Source of the DNA: SAR86 cluster bacterium
GTDB taxonomy: Bacteria; Pseudomonadota; Gammaproteobacteria; Magnimaribacterales; Magnimaribacteraceae
Direction: 5' to 3'
NCBI GenBank assembly: GCA_029268615.1
Contig: JAQWNM010000016.1
Span: 1-46,198, forward strand
Length of the DNA stretch: 46,198 nucleotides
Part shown: piece by piece, positions 7,950 to 15,546 of the stretch
Layout of the letters: each line of letters starts with the position of its first letter
Position numbering within the stretch: position 1 is the first letter of the stretch
Position numbers and translations under genes: made by a program
The notes under the pieces: model-generated
Database searches by the model: none
The model's input: only the letters and a program-made list of their open reading frames with translations
Told to the model about the DNA's origin: nothing

Positions 7950-8825
7950 ATGAAAGTAGGGTTGGCTTTTGCTAGTAGTGTCGCTTTTGATGGAGCAACA
8001 ACGTTAGAAATTTGTCGAAGAGCTGAGGCAGCAGGCTTTGAGTCTTTATGGTGTGGGGAGCATGTTATTCTTCCTGATGAGATTTATTCAAAATACCCCT
8101 ACACAGAAGATGGCAAGATTCCTGCTGAACCAGACACTCCTATTCCTGATCCGCTTATTTGGTTAAGCTTTGCAGCAGCAGCTGCTCCAAACCTTCGTCT
8201 TGGTACCTGTATTCTAATAGTGCCTCAAAGAAATCCTTTGATTCTTGCGAAGGAGTTAGCAACTTTAGATCAATTATCTGGCGGCCGCTTAGAGTTAGGA
8301 TTAGGAGTAGGTTGGCTTAAGGAGGAGTTTGAAGCGCTGGGTGTCCCATGGGAAAGAAGGGGTGCAAGAAATGATGAATACATAGAAGCCATGAGAGCGC
8401 TATGGAAAGAACCTCATGTAGAATTTCATGGTGATTTTATCGACTTTGGTAAAGTAACATGCAGTCCAAGGCCGGTAAATGGAGAAATTCCTATTATTGT
8501 TGGTGGGGACACAGATGCTGCTATAGCTCGTGCTGCCAGGATAGCAGACGCTTATTTTCCTGGAGAAGGAAATATTGATCGTCTGAAGGATTTAATTTCT
8601 AGAGTTAAAAAGGCTTGTGAATCAAATGGTAGAGATCCGGAAGCTATTAAGATTAATGCAATTTTTGGAACTCAAATGGCTGATCCCAAAGCAGGTGTCC
8701 AAGAAATGATAGAGGCAGGTGTTGACAGAATTATGGTACCGGCATTTTTCTTTGCTGGAGATGGAGGCCTTGATAGACTTAGTGAATTTGGTGAACAAGT
8801 CATTCCTATAGCGGAAGGTGAGTAA
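7950..8825 (+). CDS. luciferase-like (LLM) oxidoreductase, probably F420-dependent family
   Basis: TIM-barrel flavin or F420 enzyme of 291 aa. Recognisable segments are the start MKVGLAFASSV, RRAEAAGFESLWCGEHVILP (about residues 24-43), LRLGTCILIVPQRNPL, LDQLSGGRLELGLGVGWLK and PIIVGGDTDAAIARAAR. Together these fit the LLM-class F420-dependent oxidoreductase family (TIGR03619 type). Such enzymes transfer hydride to or from alcohols, imines or other small molecules. Whether the cell makes F420 or the enzyme uses FMN cannot be told from this window. A ribosome site (ggggaaag) precedes the ATG. The gene is followed by about 150 bp without a gene. Confidence 0.85.
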   Translation: MKVGLAFASSVAFDGATTLEICRRAEAAGFESLWCGEHVILPDEIYSKYPYTEDGKIPAEPDTPIPDPLIWLSFAAAAAPNLRLGTCILIVPQRNPLILAKELATLDQLSGGRLELGLGVGWLKEEFEALGVPWERRGARNDEYIEAMRALWKEPHVEFHGDFIDFGKVTCSPRPVNGEIPIIVGGDTDAAIARAARIADAYFPGEGNIDRLKDLISRVKKACESNGRDPEAIKINAIFGTQMADPKAGVQEMIEAGVDRIMVPAFFFAGDGGLDRLSEFGEQVIPIAEGE

Positions 8826-8973
8826 AGATATTTCTTTTAATAAAATTTTCTTAAAGTTATTTCTGGTTTAGATTCCTGAATATGGCACAAGCCATCAAGG
8901 AGTAAATAAATATAAAGGACAAGAGTTATTAGAATAAAATCTGTTGCAATTGAGTGATCAGAGTAGAGAAGAA

Positions 8974-9771
8974 GTGAAAAGACTAATACTTAGCAGAAAA
9001 GGTTTTGATGCTAAAGCAGGAGGAAGCGCTTCTCCAATCCTAGAAGATGGAAGAATTTTTTCTCTACCCATCCCTCAAAATTTTCCATCTCCTAAAAGGT
9101 ATAAAGATTTAAATTTTGATGGAATATCAGGAGCTCATTTATTAAAAGAAACTCAAACATCTCTTTCTCCTTATGACTATTGCCATTTCGATCCTATGCT
9201 TAATGAGGATATAGGTATTTTTGGACAGGCGAGATCATCCCAAACAGAATTAAAAAACAATAGAGTAAGTTCAGGAGATTTATTCTTATTTTTTGGATGG
9301 TTTAGAAATTTTCGTAATAAGGGGGATGATTTACATCATCTTTTTGGATGGCTACAAATCGAACAAGTTATTGAGGGCTCAAAAGAAATCAAATCCTTTT
9401 TGAAAGAAGCAAATATTGAGCATCCGCATGGATACGGAGATACATCAAGATATAAAAATAATACTATTTATGTTGGAAAAAGAAATCTAGATATCTTTAA
9501 GAAAAATAAATTTATTAAAGGGCATGGGTTGTTTAAATATACCCATGAAGATTTGATTCTTACTGAAAAAAGAAAGACAAGATCAAGATGGAAGCTTCCT
9601 AAAGAGTATTTTGCAAATTCAGAAAAACTATTTTTAAACAGACTCAAATGGCAAGATGAAGAAGAGTATAGGATTTTCTATAAGGGGTTTGGACAAGAAT
9701 TTATCTTAAATGCTGAAGAGAATCCAAAAATAGTAGATTGGGCATATTCTCTAATAGAAAAGCATGGATAA
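8974..9771 (+). CDS. Nmad3-type protein (nucleotide modification associated domain 3)
   Basis: 265 aa from GTG 8974, which has a purine-rich site (gagtagagaagaa) in front; the frame also extends to a TTG at 8944. The N-terminus LILSRKGFDAKAGGSASPIL with GRIFSLPIP, the central YDYCHFDPML and GQARSSQTELKNN, GDLFLFFGWFR, and the C-terminus GFGQEFILNAEENPKIVDWA match my memory of the Nmad3 family. That family was first described near DNA base-hypermodification genes of phages, and its members also occur as stand-alone bacterial genes. The biochemical role is unproven. No phage structural genes are nearby. The product should be cytoplasmic. The family assignment comes from motif memory. Confidence 0.65.
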   Translation: MKRLILSRKGFDAKAGGSASPILEDGRIFSLPIPQNFPSPKRYKDLNFDGISGAHLLKETQTSLSPYDYCHFDPMLNEDIGIFGQARSSQTELKNNRVSSGDLFLFFGWFRNFRNKGDDLHHLFGWLQIEQVIEGSKEIKSFLKEANIEHPHGYGDTSRYKNNTIYVGKRNLDIFKKNKFIKGHGLFKYTHEDLILTEKRKTRSRWKLPKEYFANSEKLFLNRLKWQDEEEYRIFYKGFGQEFILNAEENPKIVDWAYSLIEKHG

Positions 9772-9864
9772 ATTTCAACAATTAAAGAACTTTACTATTC
9801 AAACTGCCATTTATAAGGTTCTTCAATTAGGCTAATATTGGATGGCAATATTAAAGATAAAAAT

Positions 9865-11073
9865 ATGAGAATGAAAAGCTATACGATAATAATTATTTTT
9901 TCTATGTTTGTATTTGCGTGCTCTAATGATATCAATGAAGAGAGATTAATTTTTGTAAGTTCATTATTTACTGGCGAAGAGCAGTATGAGAATTTCAATA
10001 GAGTTTATGAAATTTTTCCTACAAGCAAATTATCTCCTTCAAATAAACCTTTAGTATTTAAAAAAGGAAATCCCTTAGAACTTCCTTCTAATTTTGTATT
10101 TAAAGATAAGTTAGTCAACGTAAACGACTATCTCTCTAGAACTGACACCTCTGCACTGGTAATACTTAAGGATGGAAAAATTAGTTATGAGAATTACTGG
10201 CTTACAGGAGGGGAAAGGGTGCACTGGCTATCTATGTCTGTTGCGAAGAGTTTTATTTCAGCTCTCATTGGCATTGCTATTGATCAGGGGTATATTAAAA
10301 GTATCAATGATGAAGTAACAGATTATGTCCCACAGTTAAAAGAATCTGCTTATGAAAATGTTCAAATAAAAGATATTCTGCAAATGTCCTCAGGAGCTTC
10401 ATGGAATGAAGATTACAGTGATCCTAATTCAGATATTAATCGCTCTTCCAAAATATTTGCCGTGGGCGGATCTTTAGATGAATTTACAGCAAGTTTAGAA
10501 AAAGAATTAAAACCAGGGTCTTTTAATCGATATAACTCCACAGATACTCAAGTATTGGGCATGCTTTTAAGAGAAGCAACTAAGACTTCTATAACAAAGT
10601 ATATGGAAGAAATGTTATGGCATCCTATGGGAGTCCAGGATAGTGGGTATTGGTTATTAGATTCAAAAAATATGGAGATGGTTTATGCTGGATTTAATGC
10701 CACGGCTCGTGATTATGCCAAACTTGGAGAACTCTACAGACTTGGAGGGATCATAAATAGTAAACAGATTATTCCAAGAGATTGGGTAAATGCGTCCATT
10801 AAACCAGATGCACCTCATCTCATGCCAGGAAGTAACCCGTTATCAGATTTTCCATTAGGTTATGGATATCAATGGTGGGTACCAGATCTAAGTGGTGATT
10901 TTTCTGCAATTGGTGTCTATAACCAGTTCATCTACGTATCTCCAGAATCTAAAATGGTGATAGTTAAGCTATCAGCAAATAGTAATTATGGAACTAGTAA
11001 AGATTTAAATGCTGTAAGTGAGTTAGAGACTATAGAATTTTTTAAAACTCTTATTAATTTAGGTAAAAAATGA
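9865..11073 (+). CDS. serine hydrolase lipoprotein, beta-lactamase class C / esterase family
   Basis: Start set at ATG 9865 (or 9871), giving a lipoprotein signal KSYTIIIIFSMFVFAC. The class C fold is shown by the nucleophile motif SVAK (about residues 125-128) within LSMSVAKSFISALIG, a YNS motif (about 223) in RYNSTDTQVLGMLLREAT, and the C-terminal GYGYQWWVPD with IGVYNQFIYVSPESKMV. These are features of the family that includes 6-aminohexanoate-dimer hydrolase and EstB-like esterases, so a periplasmic or outer-membrane-anchored esterase or amidase is more likely than a resistance lactamase. The next gene starts within its stop codon (ATGA), so the two are translationally coupled. Confidence 0.85.
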   Translation: MRMKSYTIIIIFSMFVFACSNDINEERLIFVSSLFTGEEQYENFNRVYEIFPTSKLSPSNKPLVFKKGNPLELPSNFVFKDKLVNVNDYLSRTDTSALVILKDGKISYENYWLTGGERVHWLSMSVAKSFISALIGIAIDQGYIKSINDEVTDYVPQLKESAYENVQIKDILQMSSGASWNEDYSDPNSDINRSSKIFAVGGSLDEFTASLEKELKPGSFNRYNSTDTQVLGMLLREATKTSITKYMEEMLWHPMGVQDSGYWLLDSKNMEMVYAGFNATARDYAKLGELYRLGGIINSKQIIPRDWVNASIKPDAPHLMPGSNPLSDFPLGYGYQWWVPDLSGDFSAIGVYNQFIYVSPESKMVIVKLSANSNYGTSKDLNAVSELETIEFFKTLINLGKK

Positions 11074-11264
11074 TTTGTATAAAAACAGAAATTCCAAAAG
11101 AGCTTTTTAATATCAATGACGAATTAAAAGCAATTTATCATAGTGAAAATACTTTTTGTATTTGGGTTTTTAACAAGAGGGAAGATAGAAATAGATTTAT
11201 GGATGAGACTGTTGGAATGTTCAAAGACCAGAGGGAAGAGTATTTTGAATCTTTTTATAGTTAA
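11070..11264 (+). CDS. 64-aa protein of unknown function, coupled to the serine hydrolase
   Basis: Not recognised. The ATG overlaps the stop of the upstream hydrolase by four bases, which argues for a real coupled gene. The protein is soluble and charged, with a possible beta-alpha layout: FCIWVFNKREDRN (strand then turn) and a helical C-terminus rich in E, R and F (FKDQREEYFESFYS). A clearly homologous but broken copy lies at 3867-4043. The third-position changes between the copies, with the C-terminal amino acids kept, suggest that the protein was once selected. Its function cannot be told from the context. Confidence 0.7.
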   Translation: MICIKTEIPKELFNINDELKAIYHSENTFCIWVFNKREDRNRFMDETVGMFKDQREEYFESFYS

Positions 11265-11285
11265 AACATCCTTTAATTTTATTAA

Positions 11286-12509
11286 ATGAAAAACTATGTA
11301 ACTAATTTAGAATGTTCAGTTACTAGTGAATCTTATCCTGCGGATAAAATTCATGGGCTATCTAGTTGTGGTAAGCCTTTGTTGGTTCGTTATGATCTTG
11401 AACAAATTAAGCGCGACTTAAGTAAAGATGAGTGGTGTGTTAGTTCGAAACCTGGTTTTTGGAGATACCAAGCATTATTGCCTGTTTCTCATGAGTCATC
11501 CCTAATTTCTCTAGGAGAGGTGATGACTCCATTAATTCCATTGCAAGTTAGCGCCTCATATATTGGTGGCAAGATCGGAAATATTATAGTTAAAGATGAA
11601 GGTAGGTTACCAACAGGCTCATTTAAGGCAAGAGGCCTAGCAGTCGCAGTTTCAATGGCTCATCAATTCGGACTCAAGCATCTTGCTATTCCAACAAATG
11701 GAAATGCTGGCGCTGCTTTGGCGGCATATGCCAAACAAGCAAAGATGAAGGCAACCGTTTTTTGTCCAGATGATACACCTGAGATCAATATTCGAGAGAT
11801 TCAACTTCAAGGAGCGGATACCTATTTGGTCAATGGATTAATCAATGATTGTGGAAAAATTGTCCTTGAAGGGAAAGAGAAAGCTGGCTGGTTTGATGTT
11901 TCTACACTAAAAGAGCCATACAGGATTGAAGGAAAAAAAACCATGGGATTTGAATTGGTAGAACAAATGAATTGGAAGTTACCAGAAGCTATTATTTATC
12001 CAACTGGGGGTGGTACCGGTTTAATAGGTATGTGGAAAGCTTTTCAAGAGTTAAAAGCGTTAGGTTGGCTAACAGGAAGACTGCCAAAGATGATAGCAGT
12101 TCAGTCTAATGGATGTGCTCCAATAGTAAGAGCATTTAATGAGGGCCTAGATCATGCTTATTTATGGGAAGATGCTTATACTATTGCTTCAGGTATAAGA
12201 GTTCCGGCAGCCATAGGTGATTTTTTAATATTAAAAGCCATTAGGGATTCAAACGGTTCTGCCCTAGGGGTTGACGATGATCACATAATCAAGGTAAGAG
12301 ATCATATAGCTAAAGAAGATGGGTTACTATTATGTCCTGAGGGAGCGGCTACTGCAGCCGGTTATCAATTAGCAATTGAGAAGAAAATTATTAGTCCTGA
12401 TGAACAGGTAGTTCTTTTTAATTGCGCTAGCGGACTTAAATATCCAATGCCAACAGTAAGTAAAAATATCAATTTAAATGACCCCATAAATTTTGAGCAA
12501 TTTGTATAA
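11286..12509 (+). CDS. thrC: threonine-synthase-family PLP enzyme
   Basis: Fold-type II PLP enzyme of 407 aa. The PLP lysine is seen in TGSFKARGL (about residues 105-113), the asparagine-rich loop in PTNGNAGAALAAY, and the phosphate-binding glycine loop in YPTGGGTGLIGMWKAF. The start LECSVTSESY and CGKPLLVRYDL correspond to the N-terminal zinc-ribbon region of a common threonine synthase subfamily, but only two of the usual cysteines remain, so the ribbon is degenerate. Threonine synthase converts O-phosphohomoserine to threonine. No thrA or thrB lies nearby, so a related activity is possible. It follows the 64-aa gene after 21 bp. Confidence 0.8.
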   Translation: MKNYVTNLECSVTSESYPADKIHGLSSCGKPLLVRYDLEQIKRDLSKDEWCVSSKPGFWRYQALLPVSHESSLISLGEVMTPLIPLQVSASYIGGKIGNIIVKDEGRLPTGSFKARGLAVAVSMAHQFGLKHLAIPTNGNAGAALAAYAKQAKMKATVFCPDDTPEINIREIQLQGADTYLVNGLINDCGKIVLEGKEKAGWFDVSTLKEPYRIEGKKTMGFELVEQMNWKLPEAIIYPTGGGTGLIGMWKAFQELKALGWLTGRLPKMIAVQSNGCAPIVRAFNEGLDHAYLWEDAYTIASGIRVPAAIGDFLILKAIRDSNGSALGVDDDHIIKVRDHIAKEDGLLLCPEGAATAAGYQLAIEKKIISPDEQVVLFNCASGLKYPMPTVSKNINLNDPINFEQFV

Positions 12510-12559
12510 GGAATTTATAAATTAATAAAATCACAAATAGAAATAATAAGGAGTAAAGA

Positions 12560-13378
12560 ATGAATTCTAAGAAAGTTGTACTAGTTTCAGGAGCTTCATC
12601 AGGTATTGGAGAAGTTGCTTCTCAAAAGTTTAAAGATGCGGGTTGGGAAGTTTATTCCGGTGCCAGACGAATAGAAAAAATGAAAGTATTGGAAGCTAGA
12701 GGAATCCACGCGTTAAATTTAGATGTTAGGTCTGATGAATCCATGAAAGATGGTGTGGATAAGATCTTATCAAAAGAAGGAAGAATTGATGCTCTAATTA
12801 ATAATGCAGGTTATGGCTCATACGGTTCTTTAGAAGATGTAGCTATGCAAGAAGCTAGACATCAATTCGAAGTTAATATCTTTGGTTTGGCACGTTTAAC
12901 TCAACTTGTTCTTAAAAGTATGCGTGAAAGAGGTCAAGGTAAAATTATTAATGTGTCTTCTATTGGCGGTAAGCTCGGTGAACCCCATGGATGTTGGTAT
13001 CATGCATCAAAATATGCAGTTGAAGGCCTAAGTGACTCTTTACGAATGGAACTAAAACAATTCAATATTGATGTCATTGTTATTCAACCTGGGGCAATTA
13101 AAACAGAATGGAGCAAGATAGCTCGTGAAAATATGCTCAAAACTTCTGGTAATACTGCCTATGGAGATCTGGTCAAGAAACATATAGATATGTTAGAGAA
13201 GTTTGATGGTAAAGCTTCAGAGCCCTCCCTTGTAGCTGATATTATTTTAAAAGCTTCTCTGTCAGCCAAACCTAAAACCCGATATGTAATAGGTAGTTCA
13301 TCCAGAGTCATGCTTTTTATGCGCAAAATTTTGTCTGATAAATTATTTGATAAGATGATGCTTAGTTATATAAATTAG
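12560..13378 (+). CDS. classical short-chain dehydrogenase
   Basis: 272 aa with every classical SDR landmark: VSGASSGIG near the N-terminus for NAD(P), LDVR, NNAGYG, the catalytic serine in INVSSIGGK, and YHASKYAVEGLSDSLRMEL carrying the Tyr and Lys. PGAIKTEW is the usual PG motif. The GARRIEKM after strand 2, with its basic residues, points to NADPH. The pattern resembles 17-beta-hydroxysteroid-dehydrogenase-like or DltE-type SDRs that act on hydrophobic ketones or alcohols. A good ribosome site (aaggag) precedes ATG 12560. It lies 50 bp after the threonine-synthase-like gene and may share its transcript. Confidence 0.88.
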   Translation: MNSKKVVLVSGASSGIGEVASQKFKDAGWEVYSGARRIEKMKVLEARGIHALNLDVRSDESMKDGVDKILSKEGRIDALINNAGYGSYGSLEDVAMQEARHQFEVNIFGLARLTQLVLKSMRERGQGKIINVSSIGGKLGEPHGCWYHASKYAVEGLSDSLRMELKQFNIDVIVIQPGAIKTEWSKIARENMLKTSGNTAYGDLVKKHIDMLEKFDGKASEPSLVADIILKASLSAKPKTRYVIGSSSRVMLFMRKILSDKLFDKMMLSYIN

Positions 13379-13409
13379 CTGTCAGGTTTTAACAAAGAGG
13401 ATTTTTTAA

Positions 13410-13438
13410 CCTTGATATGAATGTCAACATTGCCAAGG
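13410..13438 (+). other. stem-loop in the leader of the TPR lipoprotein gene
   Basis: Outer arms ccttg (13410-13414) and caagg (13434-13438) enclose an inner stem aatgt/acatt with a two-base loop. It sits between the SDR stop and the strong ribosome site of the next gene. There is no T-run, so it is not a standard terminator. Its role is unknown. Confidence 0.3.
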
Positions 13439-13478
13439 AATAGTACTTTATCTATCTACGCTTTCAGGAGGAATATAT

Positions 13479-15158
13479 ATGCTTAAGAATTTTTTTTGCA
13501 CCAGTGCCTTAATAATTTTATTTTTAGGTTGTGGAAATCAAAGTTCAACATTGAATGAAGAGGATCAAGTTCATGCTGTTTTAATTCCAGGGAGTGGCAC
13601 TTACAGTCGGAAAATCTCAACAAACAACACTAAGGCCCAAGCCTTTTTTGATCAAGGATTGCGTCTTGCTTGGGGTTTTTATTTTCCAGAATCTATTGCC
13701 TCCTATCAAGAAGCTTCACGCTTGGATCCTGATCATCCCATGCCTTTTTGGGGGATGGCGCATGCGATGGGACCAAATCCAAACTCTCGTTATGCAAGAA
13801 TGCCAGATGATCCTAAAGGAGAGGGTCTTAAAGCGATCAGAAAAGCTTTGGAAAGAATTGAGCTTGCCACGCCACTAGAAGCAAAAATTATTAAAGCGAT
13901 GTATGTATTCTATGATGCAGAATCTATACAGGATCCAAGAGATCGCGATCAAGCTTACTTATCTGAGATGCGAAAATTAAATAAAGAGTATCCAAATGAT
14001 CCTGATATAGCAGCATTGTATGCTGGAAGTTATATGTCAATTAGAAGATGGGACTATTGGGATAATAAAGGTAACCCAAAATCTGAGACTATTCCTGTTG
14101 CCCAAGCCTTAGAGTATGTTATGTCAAAAGATTTGTCTCACCCAGGTGTACTTCACTTGCATATTCACTTAATTGAAGCCTCTAGTAATCCGGAACGAGC
14201 TCTTTTATCTGCTAATTCACTTGAAGAAACAGTTCCAATTGTTGGTCATGTTGTTCATATGCCAGCGCATATTTATGTGCGTGTTGGTCAATATGGAAAA
14301 GCTATAGAAAACAATATTCGTTCTCAGGAGGTTGATAGGCAGTTAGCTAAAATATGGGGAGATCTACCTCTGCCAAATATTGGAACCTATCCTTTATCTC
14401 ATCGTATTCATGCTGGACATGCACTTGATTTCATTCGGTATGCAGCCACCGTACAGGGTAATTATAAAACTGCAATTGAAGCAGCTTGGCAAATGGCCAA
14501 TAGAATAACAGATGAAAGGGTTATGATAATGCAAGGTCAGAAGCGTGTTTCAGCTCCTTGGCTTGTACTCAAAATATTTGGTAAATGGGGCGAGCTTCTT
14601 AACCTAACTCCAGATTATCAAGGTACTCCTTACCTTGATGGAATTTGGTCTTATTCACTAGGCAGTGCTTATTTAGCTATGGGAAATATGGATGCAGCTT
14701 TAGAAGAGTTAGATAAATTACAAGCAATTGCTCAAGCTCCTGATGCAGACAAGTATAGGGTTGGCGCAACTCCTGCATCTGCAGTTTTAAGATTGGCAGC
14801 TTTTGGTCTTGAAGGAGAAATTCTAATGTCCCAAGGAGATTTACCTGGAGCTATTAAAGCATTTCGTACTGGAATAGAGATTGAAGATAAAAATAATTAC
14901 ACCGAACCTCCAGATTGGGCACAACCAATGCGTCATTATTTAGGAGCTGCCTTATTAAAATCTAATCAACCTGTTCAAGCTGAAGAAATTTATAGGCAAG
15001 ATTTGCTTTGGAATCAGAATAATGGCTGGTCTCTATTTGGCTTGCATCAATCTTTGGTTGCTCAGAATAAAACAGTTGAGGCTAATAATGTTTTAAAAAA
15101 ATGGGAAAAGGCCTGGGCTGAAGCTGATATTAGCTTAACTTTCTCTTACGTAGAATAA
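13479..15158 (+). CDS. TPR-repeat lipoprotein
   Basis: 559 aa. The N-terminus FFCTSALIILFLGCGNQSS is a lipoprotein signal with the lipobox LFLGC, so the product is membrane-anchored in the periplasm. Helix-turn-helix repeats of TPR type are visible at AQAFFDQGLRLAWGF, ESIASYQEASRLDP, AYLAMGNMDAALEELDKL, GDLPGAIKAFRTGIEIED and QPVQAEEIYRQDLLW. A histidine-rich segment around the middle (LHLHIHLIEASSN, then HVVHMPAHIYVRVG) recurs in this family as I remember it and might bind a metal. The ribosome site aggagg upstream of ATG 13479 is the best in the region. Role uncertain; probably protein-protein scaffolding in the envelope. Confidence 0.82.
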   Translation: MLKNFFCTSALIILFLGCGNQSSTLNEEDQVHAVLIPGSGTYSRKISTNNTKAQAFFDQGLRLAWGFYFPESIASYQEASRLDPDHPMPFWGMAHAMGPNPNSRYARMPDDPKGEGLKAIRKALERIELATPLEAKIIKAMYVFYDAESIQDPRDRDQAYLSEMRKLNKEYPNDPDIAALYAGSYMSIRRWDYWDNKGNPKSETIPVAQALEYVMSKDLSHPGVLHLHIHLIEASSNPERALLSANSLEETVPIVGHVVHMPAHIYVRVGQYGKAIENNIRSQEVDRQLAKIWGDLPLPNIGTYPLSHRIHAGHALDFIRYAATVQGNYKTAIEAAWQMANRITDERVMIMQGQKRVSAPWLVLKIFGKWGELLNLTPDYQGTPYLDGIWSYSLGSAYLAMGNMDAALEELDKLQAIAQAPDADKYRVGATPASAVLRLAAFGLEGEILMSQGDLPGAIKAFRTGIEIEDKNNYTEPPDWAQPMRHYLGAALLKSNQPVQAEEIYRQDLLWNQNNGWSLFGLHQSLVAQNKTVEANNVLKKWEKAWAEADISLTFSYVE

Positions 15159-15199
15159 TTAAATATAAATATTAGACCTTTCTGAGATAAAAACACATT

Positions 15200-15220
15200 G
15201 TTTAAAATATTAAAATAAAC
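15200..15220 (+). promoter_or_regulatory. inverted repeat upstream of the zinc-type receptor pair
   Basis: gttta (15200-15204) and taaac (15216-15220) form a dyad separated by 11 AT bases, 13 bp before the GTG of the small exported protein. Its position suits a metal-repressor (Zur or Fur type) operator, but the match to a known Zur box is poor. Confidence 0.2.
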
Positions 15221-15232
15221 GAGAATGCGCCT

Positions 15233-15505
15233 GTGAATTTGTTCAAGAAAAGAAATTTAATTATTTTAGCAGGGTTGATTTTTGTAACTTTTGCAGCCTT
15301 GGACCCTATCCACCATGATTACTCTGGTGATCAAAGTTCTAATATTGAATGTCACTTTTGTAATATTGAATTTTCAGAACCAGTTCAATCAAATATATTT
15401 GTAGATCAAGTTTTTCATACTAATCTTATAAAGATTAAGATAAGTGAAAATCTTTTTTCGTTTAACTCCAAAAACTTTTATTCTAGAGCACCTCCTAAAA
15501 TTTAA
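15233..15505 (+). CDS. small exported CxxC protein next to a metal receptor
   Basis: 90 aa from GTG 15233. A signal-like helix (LIILAGLIFVTFAALDP) is followed by a short mature region with HHDYSGDQ and the pair ECHFCNIE, that is CxxC with a neighbouring His. Small exported proteins with a CxxC and His pair (DUF2946-like) are often encoded beside copper or zinc TonB receptors, and this one lies 41 bp before such a receptor on the same strand. I infer a periplasmic metal-binding or sensing role. The family match is by architecture and position, not by strong sequence identity. Confidence 0.55.
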   Translation: MNLFKKRNLIILAGLIFVTFAALDPIHHDYSGDQSSNIECHFCNIEFSEPVQSNIFVDQVFHTNLIKIKISENLFSFNSKNFYSRAPPKI

Positions 15506-15546
15506 ATTCTTTATATTTTTAAATTTTAAATTTCATAGGAGGTATT

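Noticed and set aside
9865-11073. Antibiotic-resistance beta-lactamase
   Set aside because: The class C fold is clear, but the lipoprotein signal and C-terminal motifs fit esterase or amide-hydrolase relatives, and nothing indicates resistance.
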